NCBI GenBank assembly: GCA_963772635.1
Contig: CAVYYK010000028.1
Span: 402,826 to 466,825, forward strand
Length of the DNA stretch: 64,000 nt
Direction: 5' to 3'
From: JAUXFS01 sp963772635
GTDB lineage: Bacteria; Pseudomonadota; Alphaproteobacteria; Rhodospirillales; Defluviicoccaceae
Part shown: positions 39,792 to 49,100 of the stretch, in pieces
Layout of the letters: every line of letters begins with the position of its first letter
Position numbering within the stretch: the stretch's first letter is position 1
The notes under the pieces: generated by a model
Seen by the model: only the letters and a program-made list of their open reading frames with translations
Told to the model about the DNA's origin: nothing
Databases searched by the model: none
Program-made: the position numbers and the translations under genes

Positions 39792-39884
39792 TTAGACGGA
39801 CCCGCATAAGCTGCGAATCTGCGACTTCCGGTCTGTATACCTCACCATCGTTTTTCCTGAAAAATACCCGATCTTCGGTGCCAT
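39792..39884 (-). CDS. Possible leader small ORF, 30 codons (module P1)
   Basis: An ATG-started frame of 30 codons inside the P1 leader. Its middle reads YFSGKTMVRYTDR and aligns without gaps with YFSGESMASYTDR of the frame at 63445-63588 in module P5. Some differences are synonymous (ACA/ACG, CGG/AGA). The stop codon lies in a conserved hairpin-like segment. It may be a leader peptide or merely a by-product of a conserved non-coding leader. Confidence 0.3.
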   Translation of the reverse strand: MAPKIGYFSGKTMVRYTDRKSQIRSLCGSV

Positions 39885-39996
39885 CTCAGGCAATGGCTGT
39901 AGGTGTTCCTTAATCTCAGTGTCTTATGCGGATCGGCATAAACAAACTCTTCGCTAACACCAAAGCTCATTCACCAGATTGGAATAGACCAGACAA

Positions 39997-40025
39997 ATTT
40001 TTTATCAATCAACGAAATAAAGCAA
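39997..40025 (-). promoter_or_regulatory. Shared promoter P1
   Basis: On the minus strand: -35 TTGCTT (40020-40025), 17-bp spacer, -10 AAAAAT (39997-40002). The same geometry occurs in P2-P5. Downstream about 245 bp (to 39781) align with module P5, including GATCGGCA, TATTTTTCAGGA and a terminal CTAACGAGCATTAG-like segment. It would transcribe the PIN-like gene. Confidence 0.6.
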
Positions 40026-40097
40026 GTTGTCGTTCTATGATTTCAAAAGCGGAATTGTCTTCAGGTATCGTCTTCTCACAACTGACGACAGGGTTTA

Positions 40098-40420
40098 AGC
40101 CACCCAGTCCTTAATCCGCCACCTGCACTAGTACCTTTCCCATCGGCCCTTGGGCCAATCGGTCAAATCCCGTCTTCACTTCCTCGAAAGGAACAATGAT
40201 GTCCACCTGTGGCCGCTGCCCCATGGCATCCAATCGACCGACGATCTGTTCCCACGCCGCATACGCTTCCTAGAGGGGTAAAGTCTCCAACCGAAACTCC
40301 ACCCATTCGAATACGGCGGAAAAACAGAGTCGCCGTGTTGAACTCCGGCACCGCTCCTCCGCTTCGGCCGACGACGCTGATCCGCCCGCCATATCCAAGC
40401 AGAGCTACAACCACCTGTTG
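40098..40420 (-). pseudogene. Truncated duplicate of quinone-oxidoreductase 3' end
   Basis: About 320 bp nearly identical to the last third of the gene at 41619-42621 (shared blocks such as the region encoding LLGYGGRISVVGRSGG). The N-terminal two thirds are absent and an in-frame stop is present. Its C-terminal reading frame is the normal one (GPMGKVLVQVAD then stop), unlike the full-length copy. Confidence 0.85.
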
Positions 40421-40484
40421 GTCCCGTCATTCCGAATTCATTATCACGGCTTGCATGTGTATTGGAAACACATCTCTTTTCCTG

Positions 40485-41114
40485 CTAATAAGTCAGTAAA
40501 GGAGTTTGTCTGAGATAGTGTTTGGACTGAAGCTCTTTCAGCATAAAGTGGGCCACATCAGCACGGGAGATCTTACCTGCCGTGACCCCGCTCAGATCAG
40601 TCAGCACTTGATAGCGTTCTGTTAAGGGCCCGTTGGTCAAAAAACCTGGCCTGACAATCGTCCAGTCTACCAAACTTGCTTTGATCAGTGATTCCTGGCG
40701 ATCTTTATCGGCGTAGATGGTTCTAAGTAAGAAGGGCAAAAAGATGGAGTCATAGAAAAATCCACCATGTCCCTTGCTATCTCCGGCACCAATACCCGTC
40801 ACACAGATCAAACGCTTGACCCCGCTGTTTTTCATGGCCCCAAGGACATTCTTGGTTCCCTCCGAGAAAACCGTCACCCGGAACCATGGAACTTTCACGC
40901 CAATTGTGCAGCACACCGCCTCCTGACCAGCCATCGCAAGCCCGACTGATTCCGGATCGAGAATGTCGCCTTTAATTACTCTCAGCCGCTCATTCTGTGC
41001 GGAAAGATTTTGGGGATTGCGAACCAAGGCGATGACCGTATGCCCAGCGATCAACGCCTGCTCAAGAAGTTGACGTCCAATGCCACGAGTGGCACCAATG
41101 ATCAAGATATTCAT
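40485..41114 (-). CDS. NAD(P)H-binding SDR-like (NmrA/atypical) protein
   Basis: About 209 residues from the ATG at 41114, which has GGAGGTGG 5 nt upstream. N-terminal dinucleotide-binding motif MNILIIGATRGIGRQLLEQAL, then VIALVRNPQNL, RVIKGDILDPESV and ICVTGIGAGDSKGHGG. These are the hallmarks of atypical short-chain dehydrogenases that bind NAD(P) (flavin reductase or NmrA-like). Substrate unknown. Promoter P2 lies about 180 bp upstream. Confidence 0.88.
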   Translation of the reverse strand: MNILIIGATRGIGRQLLEQALIAGHTVIALVRNPQNLSAQNERLRVIKGDILDPESVGLAMAGQEAVCCTIGVKVPWFRVTVFSEGTKNVLGAMKNSGVKRLICVTGIGAGDSKGHGGFFYDSIFLPFLLRTIYADKDRQESLIKASLVDWTIVRPGFLTNGPLTERYQVLTDLSGVTAGKISRADVAHFMLKELQSKHYLRQTPLLTY

Positions 41115-41293
41115 AGCCACCTCCTTATGGAATCGACAGCAATGACTATCTACAATTACCCCAGTCCCTGCAAATCTGCCAACCGGGCGGATGATCAAAT
41201 CAATAGGCCGACCTGCGGGAAATTGGTTTTAGGTCCTTTTGCCACAACAAAAGGAACCCGGCTTCCGGGACGAACCCGAGCATAACCGGACGA

Positions 41294-41322
41294 ATTCTTA
41301 TTCAATCGACGAAATAAAGCAA
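41294..41322 (-). promoter_or_regulatory. Shared promoter P2
   Basis: Minus-strand -35 TTGCTT (41317-41322), 17-bp spacer, -10 AAGAAT (41294-41299). It shares CGAAATAAAGCAAGTTGT with P1 on the plus strand. It stands upstream of the NAD(P)-binding gene. Leader sequence beyond the promoter core does not match the other copies. Confidence 0.55.
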
Positions 41323-41618
41323 GTTGTAGGAAAGGGAAAATGAACAGGATTATTGGAAGGGAAGGAGCGTAGAGCCTACCAAAAGATGTTCAGTTGGGAT
41401 CAGTCGATCTCCTTTTTCTTTTTCTCTCATCTTATCTTTGATCGTCTGGCACTGTGGTTTTTCATTTTGGGTTACTCAATCCAGCGCCAATCGGTTGCAT
41501 AATGGCCGTGACGATATAGTATCTTGCGCTTAACCAAGCAGAAAGGGAGAGACCGCCTCGACATACATCTTCAGTGCCGGTGTTTCGCACAGACGGCGGC
41601 CGGGATGAAGCCACCTCG
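41323..41618. other. Gap between promoter P2 and quinone-oxidoreductase gene
   Basis: About 295 bp upstream of P2 with no gene; contains T-rich runs around 41410-41440. The corresponding distance at P1 is only about 70 bp, so a deletion or insertion separates the two duplicated segments. Confidence 0.4.
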
Positions 41619-42621
41619 TCCTTAGTCAGCTACCTGCACCAGCACTTTTCCCATCGGGCCCTTGGGCCAATCGGTCAAACCCCGTCTTCACCTCCTCGAA
41701 AGAGACAATGGTGTCCACCTGTGGCCGCTGCCCCATGGCATCCAATCGACCGACGATCTGTTCCCACGCCGCATGCGCTTCTTGAGCGGTAAAGTCTCCA
41801 ACCGAGACTCCGCCTATTCGATTACGGCGGAAAAACAGAGTCGCCGTGTTGAACTTCGGCACCGTTCCTCCGCTCCGGCCGACGACGCTGACCCGCCCGC
41901 CATATCCAAGCAGAGCCACAACCTGAGGGAGCAGTGCACCTCCCACATTATCCACCGCGAGATCGACTTTTCGCGGGCGCAGTGCCGCCGTCACAGACTT
42001 CACGAGATTGCCGTCCATCGGGTCGAACACGAAATCCGCTCCAAGTTTTTGCAATTTTGCTCTCTTTTTCGCGCTACGCGAGAGGGCCACCACCGTCAGA
42101 TTCATCGATTTCCCTAGCAGCACCGAGGCTACACCGACGCCCCCGGAAGCACCGGTCACGAGAAGAACAGTTTTCGCAGATGGCGGTGCCGGAGGATCGG
42201 CCCATTGAGTCAACGCTTGCCAAGCGGTCAAAAAGACCAACGGAGCCCCGGCCATCTCTTCATCCGACCAGCCGGTAGGGATACGAGTCACACTTTTGCG
42301 CGGAACCACCACCTTTTCGGCAAGCGTTCCCCATGCCTCGACACCCACCTCGCAACGCAAGATCCCAACGGTTTCGCCTACGCGCACGTTTTCGACACCT
42401 GGTCCGACCGCTACCACTTCTCCCACCCCATCACGTCCAAGAATGTGAGGAAGCGATGGATTGGCCGGGTACATCTTTCGCGCAAGAAATGCATCAGCCG
42501 GGTTCAGTGCTGCAAATTTCACCCTCAGCAGCATTTGCGCCGGACCCGGCTGTGGATCCCGCACTTCACCGAGCCGCAAGTTTTCAACACCTTCATAGCC
42601 ATCCATCAACCACGCACGCAT
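41619..42621 (-). CDS. Zinc-independent MDR quinone oxidoreductase, C-terminus frameshifted
   Basis: About 331 residues. Medium-chain reductase features: GroES-like N-domain (LRVKFAALNPADAFLARKMYP, GRDGVGEVVAVGPGV) and NAD(P) Rossmann motif LLVTGASGGVGVASVLLG near residue 155. Lacks the catalytic zinc Cys/His pattern, so a quinone oxidoreductase (QOR) type. The last codons read GPDGKSAGAGS, but the duplicate at 40098 shows GPMGKVLVQVAD; one extra C in GGGCCC (about 41667) explains the change. The ancestral stop is at 41619-41621. The deviation affects only about 11 residues, so the enzyme may still work. Confidence 0.88.
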
Positions 42622-42739
42622 ATGTTCACCTCCTCTGGCAACCCCTTTGGCCTTTGCCGTATCTCTGTTAAGTGCTCATTACGTTCTCGATTGGGCAACG
42701 CTTAATTTCCACCATATCAACGAAATTTGAAAGGGGGAC

Positions 42740-42802
42740 CTGCCTGCGCGAAGCCGCTCCGGCAAAGACAGGGAACGCCGCCGGCAGAATTTTTCAATAC
42801 CC
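42740..42802 (+). repeat. Element R1, partial copy C (right half only)
   Basis: Contains the second hairpin block (CCTGCCTGCGCGAAGCCGCT) and the terminal stem GCCGCCGGC before a T-run and CAATACCC, but not the left half of the element. A 5'-truncated relic. Confidence 0.6.
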
Positions 42803-43003
42803 TGCTGGAGCGAGCTCTTGGTCAAACTTTACAAAATGATTCAATGTAGGCGCATGAAATAACGAAAACGGAATAATTGGGGAAATTTTCGTGATCATTT
42901 TTCATAGGAGAGTTCATCCGATTTTCTGGCAAACAACCACACCCCTTTTTTCCTTCAGTCAACAACAATTCCAGTCCTTTCCCCATCGGGTAAGTCCATG
43001 AAT

Positions 43004-43307
43004 TCAGCCATGAGCCGCTTCGGCATATAATTGCGTGCCCAGTGCGCTCACAACTTTAAGAATGGTGTCGAAACCTGGGTTCCGCTCCCCGGAAAGGGCT
43101 TTGTACAGACTTTCACGAAATACCCCGGCATTACATGCACCTTTGGGCCATGCCCTTGGCGCGAGCAATATCGCCGAGCGCCTTGGCGATGAATGCTGCA
43201 TCACCGTCTGCCTCTTCAAGACACGATTCTAGATAGGCCGCCATTTCTTCCGGGGTTCGAAGGTGTTCGGCGACGTCATAACGCGTAGTAACGGTTTTTT
43301 TCATCAT
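43004..43307 (-). pseudogene. HigA-like addiction-module antitoxin, frameshifted
   Basis: From the ATG at 43307 (TAGGAG upstream) the frame reads KKTVTTRYDVAEHLRTPEEM and LGDIARAKGMAQ, the usual start of the family of putative addiction-module antidotes with an HTH. One extra base near 43146 ends that frame; the rest of the HTH (ESLYKALSGERNPGFDTILK) continues in another frame to 43004. The restored product would be about 100 residues. Its toxin partner immediately upstream is also broken. Confidence 0.8.
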
Positions 43308-43313
43308 CGGCTC

Positions 43314-43600
43314 CTACAGGTTGCGTGCGAGGCGTAAGGCAATCTTGATGTCTATGACCTGCGTGCTCTTGTCGCCACCAGCCAACAGAATAACAAGCTT
43401 ACTCCCGCGCTTTATAAAATACACCCGATAACCAGGACCTTAATCAATCCGCGTCTCAGAAACAGCCTCGCCAACCGGTTTGAGGTCCCCAGTATTCCCG
43501 GCCGCTAAAGGCTCCACCCGAACGTGAATACCCGCCCGTGCACGTATGTCGGATAACCCATCCAGCCATTGGGCGTACTTCTTAGTCTTTCGTTCTGCTA
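43314..43600 (-). pseudogene. RelE/HigB-like toxin remnant with nonsense codon
   Basis: The frame ERKTKKYAQWLDGLSDIRAR, then VEPLAAGNTGDLKPVGEAVS, is typical of the phage-derived Gp49/HigB-like killer family. A TAA near 43439 replaces the Tyr codon expected in RIDYGPGYRVYF; after it the sequence continues as VILLAGGDKSTQV and ALRLARNL to a normal stop. The start codon is not visible because the 5' end merges with the cupin gene's stop. With a broken antitoxin, the pair is inactive. Confidence 0.75.
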
Positions 43601-44053
43601 TACCTCCACTTGGTTTGCGACGGTGACGCCGTTTTGCTTGAGAACCTCCAGCACCTTGGGAATGTCTGGAGAGCCTGGAGTAATCTCCTTGCTGAGGGCG
43701 GTGAACATTCGGGTGGCCATGCTGCCCTGGCCGGTGAGTTCGAACATCTCCCCGCCGCCTGGGCCATAGCGAAAGCCGTGCACGGTCCCGGCGGGTACAT
43801 GCACCAGTGTGCCCGGCAGGCACATGACCGTCTTGTTGTCGTAACTAAACTCGATCTGCCCTTTAAGGACGTAGAAGGACTCGTCCCAGGCGTGACTATG
43901 CAAGGGCGGACCCATTCCTTCCTCACCTTGCTGCAGAGTGATCTCATAGCCTTGTGTCGCGTCGCTTGATGCAAGCACGGTCACCTTCGTGCCAATCACA
44001 TTCAACGCGGGTTCGTAATTATCAGGTGAAACAATAAAGGGTTGAGCCTTCAT
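43598..44053 (-). CDS. Cupin-domain protein
   Basis: 151 residues. Metal-binding cupin motif 1 is PPLHSHAWDESFYVLKG and motif 2 is PAGTVHGFRYGPGG, separated by strands with GQIEFSYDNKTVM. Small single-domain cupins bind Fe, Mn or Ni and serve as isomerases, dioxygenases or ligand sensors. Promoter P3 is 67 bp upstream. The ATG overlaps the stop of a doubtful frame coming from 44460, but the promoter in that frame argues for an independent transcript. Confidence 0.88.
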   Translation of the reverse strand: MKAQPFIVSPDNYEPALNVIGTKVTVLASSDATQGYEITLQQGEEGMGPPLHSHAWDESFYVLKGQIEFSYDNKTVMCLPGTLVHVPAGTVHGFRYGPGGGEMFELTGQGSMATRMFTALSKEITPGSPDIPKVLEVLKQNGVTVANQVEV

Positions 44054-44119
44054 GGCGTGATGACCTCCAGTAGATCAAATGTATGATTGACCAATGCTAC
44101 AGAAAGGATTTCTGGGCTG

Positions 44120-44148
44120 ATTTTTCGCCAATTGACGAAATTAGTCAA
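44120..44148 (-). promoter_or_regulatory. Shared promoter P3 with inverted-repeat operator
   Basis: Minus-strand -35 TTGACT (44143-44148), 17-bp spacer, -10 AAAAAT (44120-44125). The -35 and spacer overlap a 17-bp inverted repeat TTGAC-N7-GTCAA at 44132-44148. The half-sites resemble the type 1 IscR/Rrf2 consensus (YYGACTRWWWYAGTCRR) with one mismatch. An AT-rich block lies about 50 bp upstream. It faces the cupin gene. Confidence 0.65.
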
Positions 44149-44224
44149 GGTGTGGGTTGGGGAAAATGGAAAAGGAATTGAAGGAATTGTCGGGATTTTT
44201 TTTGACCATTGTCCAATTTCAAGA

Positions 44225-44460
44225 ACGTTAATCCAATTTTTGGGATTATTTCTGGGATCAGGAAGTTGCAACACAAATGAATGCGCACGAGCACCTGAGA
44301 AGCGCCAGACGGCTCCCTGTCCCAGCGTTTTCAGCTTCCCTTCGTGGACCGTGGTATCTTTAAGTGTAAGCTTGACCGTCGGACTGCCCTTCTTGATGTA
44401 GTAGAGTGTTGAATAATAAAAATTTTCAAGGGCAAATTTGCCCAGGATTAGATTACTCAT
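44225..44460 (-). CDS. Possible truncated ORF upstream of P3
   Basis: From the ATG at 44460 (GGAG 11 nt upstream) about 72 codons look protein-like (SPTVKLTLKDTTVHEGKLKT and so on, ending near LQLPDP). The frame continues through promoter P3, where the sequence is constrained for other reasons, and ends at 44050. I read it as the 5' remnant of a gene whose 3' part was replaced by the P3 segment. No family recognised. Confidence 0.4.
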
Positions 44461-44470
44461 CAAAGGCTCC

Positions 44471-44616
44471 GGGTCGGTTCAAAAAAGCAGGCCCTGAGTC
44501 TTCCCGAAGGGTCCGTCCAGCAAGGCCGCAGCCGTTTTTACGCGCGGAGTGTACGCTTAGTACGTGAGCACGGAAAAATGGCGAGTACGCCGCTGGCGGC
44601 TTTTTTCAACAGACCC
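44471..44616 (+). repeat. Dispersed inverted-repeat element R1, copy D
   Basis: 146 bp. Left end GGGTCGGTTCAAAAAAGC, right end GCGGCTTTTTTCAACAGACCC: inverted repeats in which the outer GGGTC pairs with GACCC. Core hairpin CCGTTTTTACGCG / CGGAAAAATGGC surrounds GTACGCTTAGTACGTGAGCA. The terminal GCCGCTGGCGGC stem plus T-run would work as an intrinsic terminator in the plus direction. Confidence 0.85.
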
Positions 44617-44694
44617 TGTAGAGATCCACATAGTTGAGGGCGAAGGCGCAACAGTCCATCCGTTCCTCGTTACCGAGGCCTTTGACCGCAGGGT

Positions 44695-44785
44695 CCTGGC
44701 AACAGAGAAGGGGAGAAGATGGCTGGAAAAATTCAATTATCCCCAAAGAAGCAATTTACCTATTTGCCAGAGCCTGCTCATGGAT
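44695..44785 (+). repeat. Short repeat R4, copy 1
   Basis: About 90 bp similar to 60534-60625: both contain TGGAAAAATTCAAT, then AAAGAAG/AAAGAAA, CCTATTTG and GAGCCTGCT in the same order. Both translate to KIQxxxKKxxxYLxEPA in one frame, so they could be remnants of a coding segment. Confidence 0.5.
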
Positions 44786-44848
44786 GACTCCAGACCTATG
44801 GACAGGCGCTCGAAGCGCAAGCCCTTCGGATGGTAGGTCACCCGGTTT

Positions 44849-45940
44849 TCAGACGGAATATGCCCGTCCCTCTTTGGAGCCTATGTGGATACGTGAAGGC
44901 GGTGCAGTCAGCAACTCGAGCACCACCAACGGACACTTAACATAATAGTGCAAATTATTATCCGCAAAGTCAGCTATAATTTCATCCGGAAGCGTGTTGC
45001 CTTGCCATTTATATCCAAACTTCACGTTCACCTCGAATACCGCCGTTGCCCGGGGAGGTATGTGAATTCCGCCAAAGCTTTCAAAGCTGAGACCGTAGGA
45101 CGTCGCGGGGAAAATCTGCGTGACATAACCTGCATCCCCGAAGAGACCTCCCCCTGTAGCAGTTTTGTCGAGAACCGGCTGATGTTGAAACGGATCCCCT
45201 TGGACCCGAAGGTCCGTAATGGTCTGTCCCGGTTGCAGCGGAATCCAATAGGCCACGGGATACAGCCAGGCATCGATAGTGAGATGAGTAGAATCGCCTG
45301 AGAAGAGTCCTGTGTTCGCGGCCAACTCGCAAGCCCCATTAAATTCGAGAACGGAGAAACTCTTCGCGACTGCCAGAAAGTCGCTCTCATTCACCCAATA
45401 AAAATAGAAGCTTAACTCTTTGGCATCGCCGCCAGAGTTATTGTCGAATGAATATACTGGGATGTTGATCAGGAACTTGGCATAGCTGTTCACAGGTTCT
45501 ATGTGGTAGTCCCTGAGTTGGTCCGGCGAGGCATGGGGCCATTCCCATATCAAGAAAGGCGTCGTCAGGGGTATCAGGTTTGAAAGGCCAAGGCCGACAG
45601 CCGGTGGGAGGTTTGCAAGATGCTCCATAGCCTTAAGCCCCAGCTCCATAGCACTCAGGGACGTATCCTTCTCCGAGGTTAAGAACTTGGCGACGTGGGC
45701 CTTCTGTTCCTGGAAAAGACGGCGCGACTCAGCTTGATGCTGCGCCAGCATCTTGTCCAACGTGTCGACATCCACACCAGTTTCAGTAAACGATGATTTG
45801 AGGAGTTCCCCAACAGCGCCACGATTGCTAACCCTCTGGGACATGCCGGATAGACCTGCTCGAAGGTCTGAATATTCGTGACGCCGTTTCTTGGCAGCTG
45901 TCAATGCAAGTTTGAACTGGGATACATCAATCCCTGACAT
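44849..45940 (-). CDS. Unknown protein, 363 aa
   Basis: Start supported by AAGGAGG 9 nt upstream. The N-terminal third is helical and charged (ALTAAKKRRHEYSDLRAG; LDKMLAQHQAESRRLFQEQK), and from about residue 120 the protein is beta-rich with many aromatic residues (AKELSFYFYWVNESDFLAVA; EVNVKFGYKWQGN). No signal peptide or membrane segment is evident. I do not recognise the family. It follows the 1014-residue protein on the same strand with a gap of 215 bp, so the two may act together. Confidence 0.7.
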   Translation of the reverse strand: MSGIDVSQFKLALTAAKKRRHEYSDLRAGLSGMSQRVSNRGAVGELLKSSFTETGVDVDTLDKMLAQHQAESRRLFQEQKAHVAKFLTSEKDTSLSAMELGLKAMEHLANLPPAVGLGLSNLIPLTTPFLIWEWPHASPDQLRDYHIEPVNSYAKFLINIPVYSFDNNSGGDAKELSFYFYWVNESDFLAVAKSFSVLEFNGACELAANTGLFSGDSTHLTIDAWLYPVAYWIPLQPGQTITDLRVQGDPFQHQPVLDKTATGGGLFGDAGYVTQIFPATSYGLSFESFGGIHIPPRATAVFEVNVKFGYKWQGNTLPDEIIADFADNNLHYYVKCPLVVLELLTAPPSRIHIGSKEGRAYSV

Positions 45941-46155
45941 AGCGTTATCCTCCTTATTTTAGGAAATAATAGGAATTCCTTTTTTTTTGAGTGGCAACCC
46001 ATCGGGAACCCCAGAATTCCCCCGACAATCTCGTGGCGAAAACCATGGTTAGCCATGACCCTCAAGTAGCCAAGTGCATGGTGGTTTCGAGTTCGTCATC
46101 CATACTTTAGCGCCTGCTCGCCCCTTCACATTTCTTGTGATGCCGGGACGAGACA

Positions 46156-49100
46156 TTAGCAGCTGAGAACCAACTTGCGAATTCGATGTTGATGTTGATA
46201 CCCGCCTTCAACGTGGACAGACAAGAATAACTGTTCCCTACATGCTCGTAGTGCAATTTCCCCGATTTCAGGTTCTCGGGTCTGAAATGTGTGCAGGTTG
46301 CCGCAGTCATTCAACACAAACGCTTCAAGCCGACCAGAGCAATCATAGATGATCTCGATCACTTTCCCGGTGAAGACCACGACGTCTGTTCCCCCGCCCG
46401 TGATTAGCGCTCCGTTGGGTGATGGAGGAATCGCGTTGGGGTTGCCACCCAATCCGATGATCCGCGCCGACACATATTCGATGTAGCGCGTGAGCACGAG
46501 ATGCCAGCGGTTGGACGGTGACATGGATTGCAACCGCCACTTCATCACGGCCAGGGCGTCTTCATCCGGGCGCAACATGACTTGTGCCGTGGTGACGGGA
46601 ATTTTCACCTGAAAAGTTCCGGTAACATAACGCCAGTTTCTCATCGGCGGAATGAAGCGAGGCTCTTTGTATTCCTCCATTTTTCCAGATTCGGTCTTAC
46701 GCTCTCCCTCTTTTGTCTCAAGGGCTGTTTGCACAGCGGGGCCACGTGTGGACAGGACAGGCTCCTGCCTGAAACGCCGCGTCGAGATGCGCCGCACAAT
46801 GATGTTGAACTCCTGACCAACTGAAACCGTCTGCGGCAAGTCTATTGTCAGCAGGCCGGCGATATTCTCGGCGCTCCCCGGCGGAATGGGGACATAGCTC
46901 ACCCCGCGCATCACCTGACAATCAATCGTATTGCCATCGGATGCGGAAAGCAGATGCGCACCATAAAGGCGATTCGCCAAATCCAGCACCTTGGTGGCGC
47001 TGACCTGCGGCCAGTAAATGTGCGCGATGGTTCCCACCGGCGTTTGGCCCCAGTCAATCATGAGTTCATCGGGATAATTGAGTAGCGCCCCTGCTGTGGC
47101 TACGATGGCCGGAGCTGGCCGCAGATCGAAGGTTTGCGGAACGCGGTGCGTGTCCGCCGGACCGGGATTATCCGAGAAAGTCAACTGCAGGTTGCGTTGC
47201 GCTAACTTGTCTGACCTTTCGGGGCTGGCAACTACGCCGTTGGCGTTGATGATGGGGGCATCGTCATAACTGATTTCAGCGACGAGGCAGTGATGTGTAC
47301 CGGCGAGCAGCGCCTGCACTTGCGCACCGTTTACCATGTTTGCCGGATCATAAACGTTCAGAAAGCATCCGAAATACGCCCAGGCGTTGTCGCCCGTGGC
47401 AATGGCGATGCTGCGGTTGTTGACGCCACCGGCTCCGTATTCAGGATTGTTCGGATCGGTGAAATTCGGATTGTTCCCCGTGGCGAAAAGCGGAATCGTG
47501 TGGCTGTCAGGGGCAGGCAGCGGCCAGTGTGGCTTGCCGCCATCTCGATGACTGAGATAAGTGGAACCCGGGTCAAAGCCGGTGTCGGCCGTCTGTGTTG
47601 ACCACATCCGGAAAAAGACTTTGACGTTCTGGGCCTGCCCCGTCGGACCAGCCGTGCCACGCAAACGGACGCGCGCAATGGCAAAGTTATAATTGTTATG
47701 AAATTGCAGGGGGACGAAGCCGGTAATCGTAAACCGTGACACAGACGAATCGGCTGTCAACGATCCCGCCTGATTGGGGATGACGCCCGATGCGAATGGA
47801 TCGCTTGTACCGTCGGTGAAATGGTTCGCGGGGTTGTTCAGGAAGGCGAGCAGAGTTTGAATGTAGCTGTACGCGCCAGCGAAACTGTCGGAGGAAAAGG
47901 CCGGCGCGCCTGGAACCGGAGTGTTGTTCAGACTTGGCGTTGCGGTAAACACGCGCAGATCCTGGCTGAGCCAGAAGACGTTGTTCTGCGTGGGGTCTAT
48001 ATTTGTGTAATACGGATCGGCTCCACTGATAAGCTCGAACTCGGCAATCGCCGATGCGCCCGGCAGCGGGTTGCTGCCCACGGTGATCACCGCATTGAGT
48101 GTTTCCTCAGCCGGAGCATTGCCCGGAGCGGGAAACGAACCCAACGTCGCGTTGATGAACCGGATGTCGAACGGAAATCGAATTCGCTGCGGAATCTTGG
48201 TGTTGATTGTCTCAAAACTGACGCCGGAACTGTTTGGCGAAAGCGTGATACCGGGCAAGCTGGCAAACGGGCCGGAGAACGTCGGCCCGCTGATGCCGAG
48301 ACCACTGAAGTTGTTTCTATTGAAGCCTTCCAGTACCAGCCAGAAGGCATCAGGAAATGTACCATTGCTTGCCGAACCGATGACGTCCGTCACTTCATCC
48401 CTGCCGAACGTGCTTTTGTCCACCCAGAACGAAAGGATGCCCAACGGGAAGGGATTGTCAGGATTGGCCCCGCCGACAGTTGCCGTACCGGGATACGCCG
48501 TATCGAGTAGTTGCTTGAAAAAGGGAAACGGATCGCTTGGGTCTCCGGTCAAGTTCGCATAAACACCGGCGAGTTCGGAGGCTGCCGCCGCCACGATCTG
48601 CTTAATCGTGAAGCCAAGCTGGGTAAACAGATAGTAGATAAAAAGAATCGAGCAGCCCGTCTTCGCATCTATCCCATGATCGCCCGTGTCCACGTTATTT
48701 ACGAAATCCTGACGCGGACTGTTCATCCAGCTATTCGCCAGGCCAAAGCCCGACATGGCAGGCGGTTGCCCTATGGACACGAGGAACTGGGAAGCAAGGA
48801 ATCTGGAGAGTCCTTCTCCCGCGCTTCCTTCATTGCTGCCATCTGGAGCAAACCAGCCCTTGTTCTGAGCCAACATGAACATTTCCGTCACCTCAGATAC
48901 CAGCAGATACCGGCACAAGATGGCGTCCGAACCATTGCCCGGGGTCAGTGTGATCGGAGGCCCCCAACCGGCACTGGCATAGGGACCTGGCATAACATTG
49001 ACCGTGATGGGAGTGGAGACGGTCAGGGCAATGTTGCCGAACCAGCCGGCCATGAGGTTGAAGTCATTCTCGCACGCGGCGATCACAGCATTCGTCCGTG

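Noticed and set aside
42700..42735. ATCAACGAAATTTGAAAG as a shared promoter copy
   Set aside because: It resembles the P1/P2 core, but the -35 AAGCAA is lacking and the quinone-oxidoreductase gene starts on the wrong side of the expected spacing.
44050..44460. Continuous 136-codon frame whose stop overlaps the cupin ATG
   Set aside because: Its second half coincides with promoter P3, whose sequence is conserved at non-coding sites elsewhere. The ATGA overlap is probably chance; only the first half may be a gene remnant.
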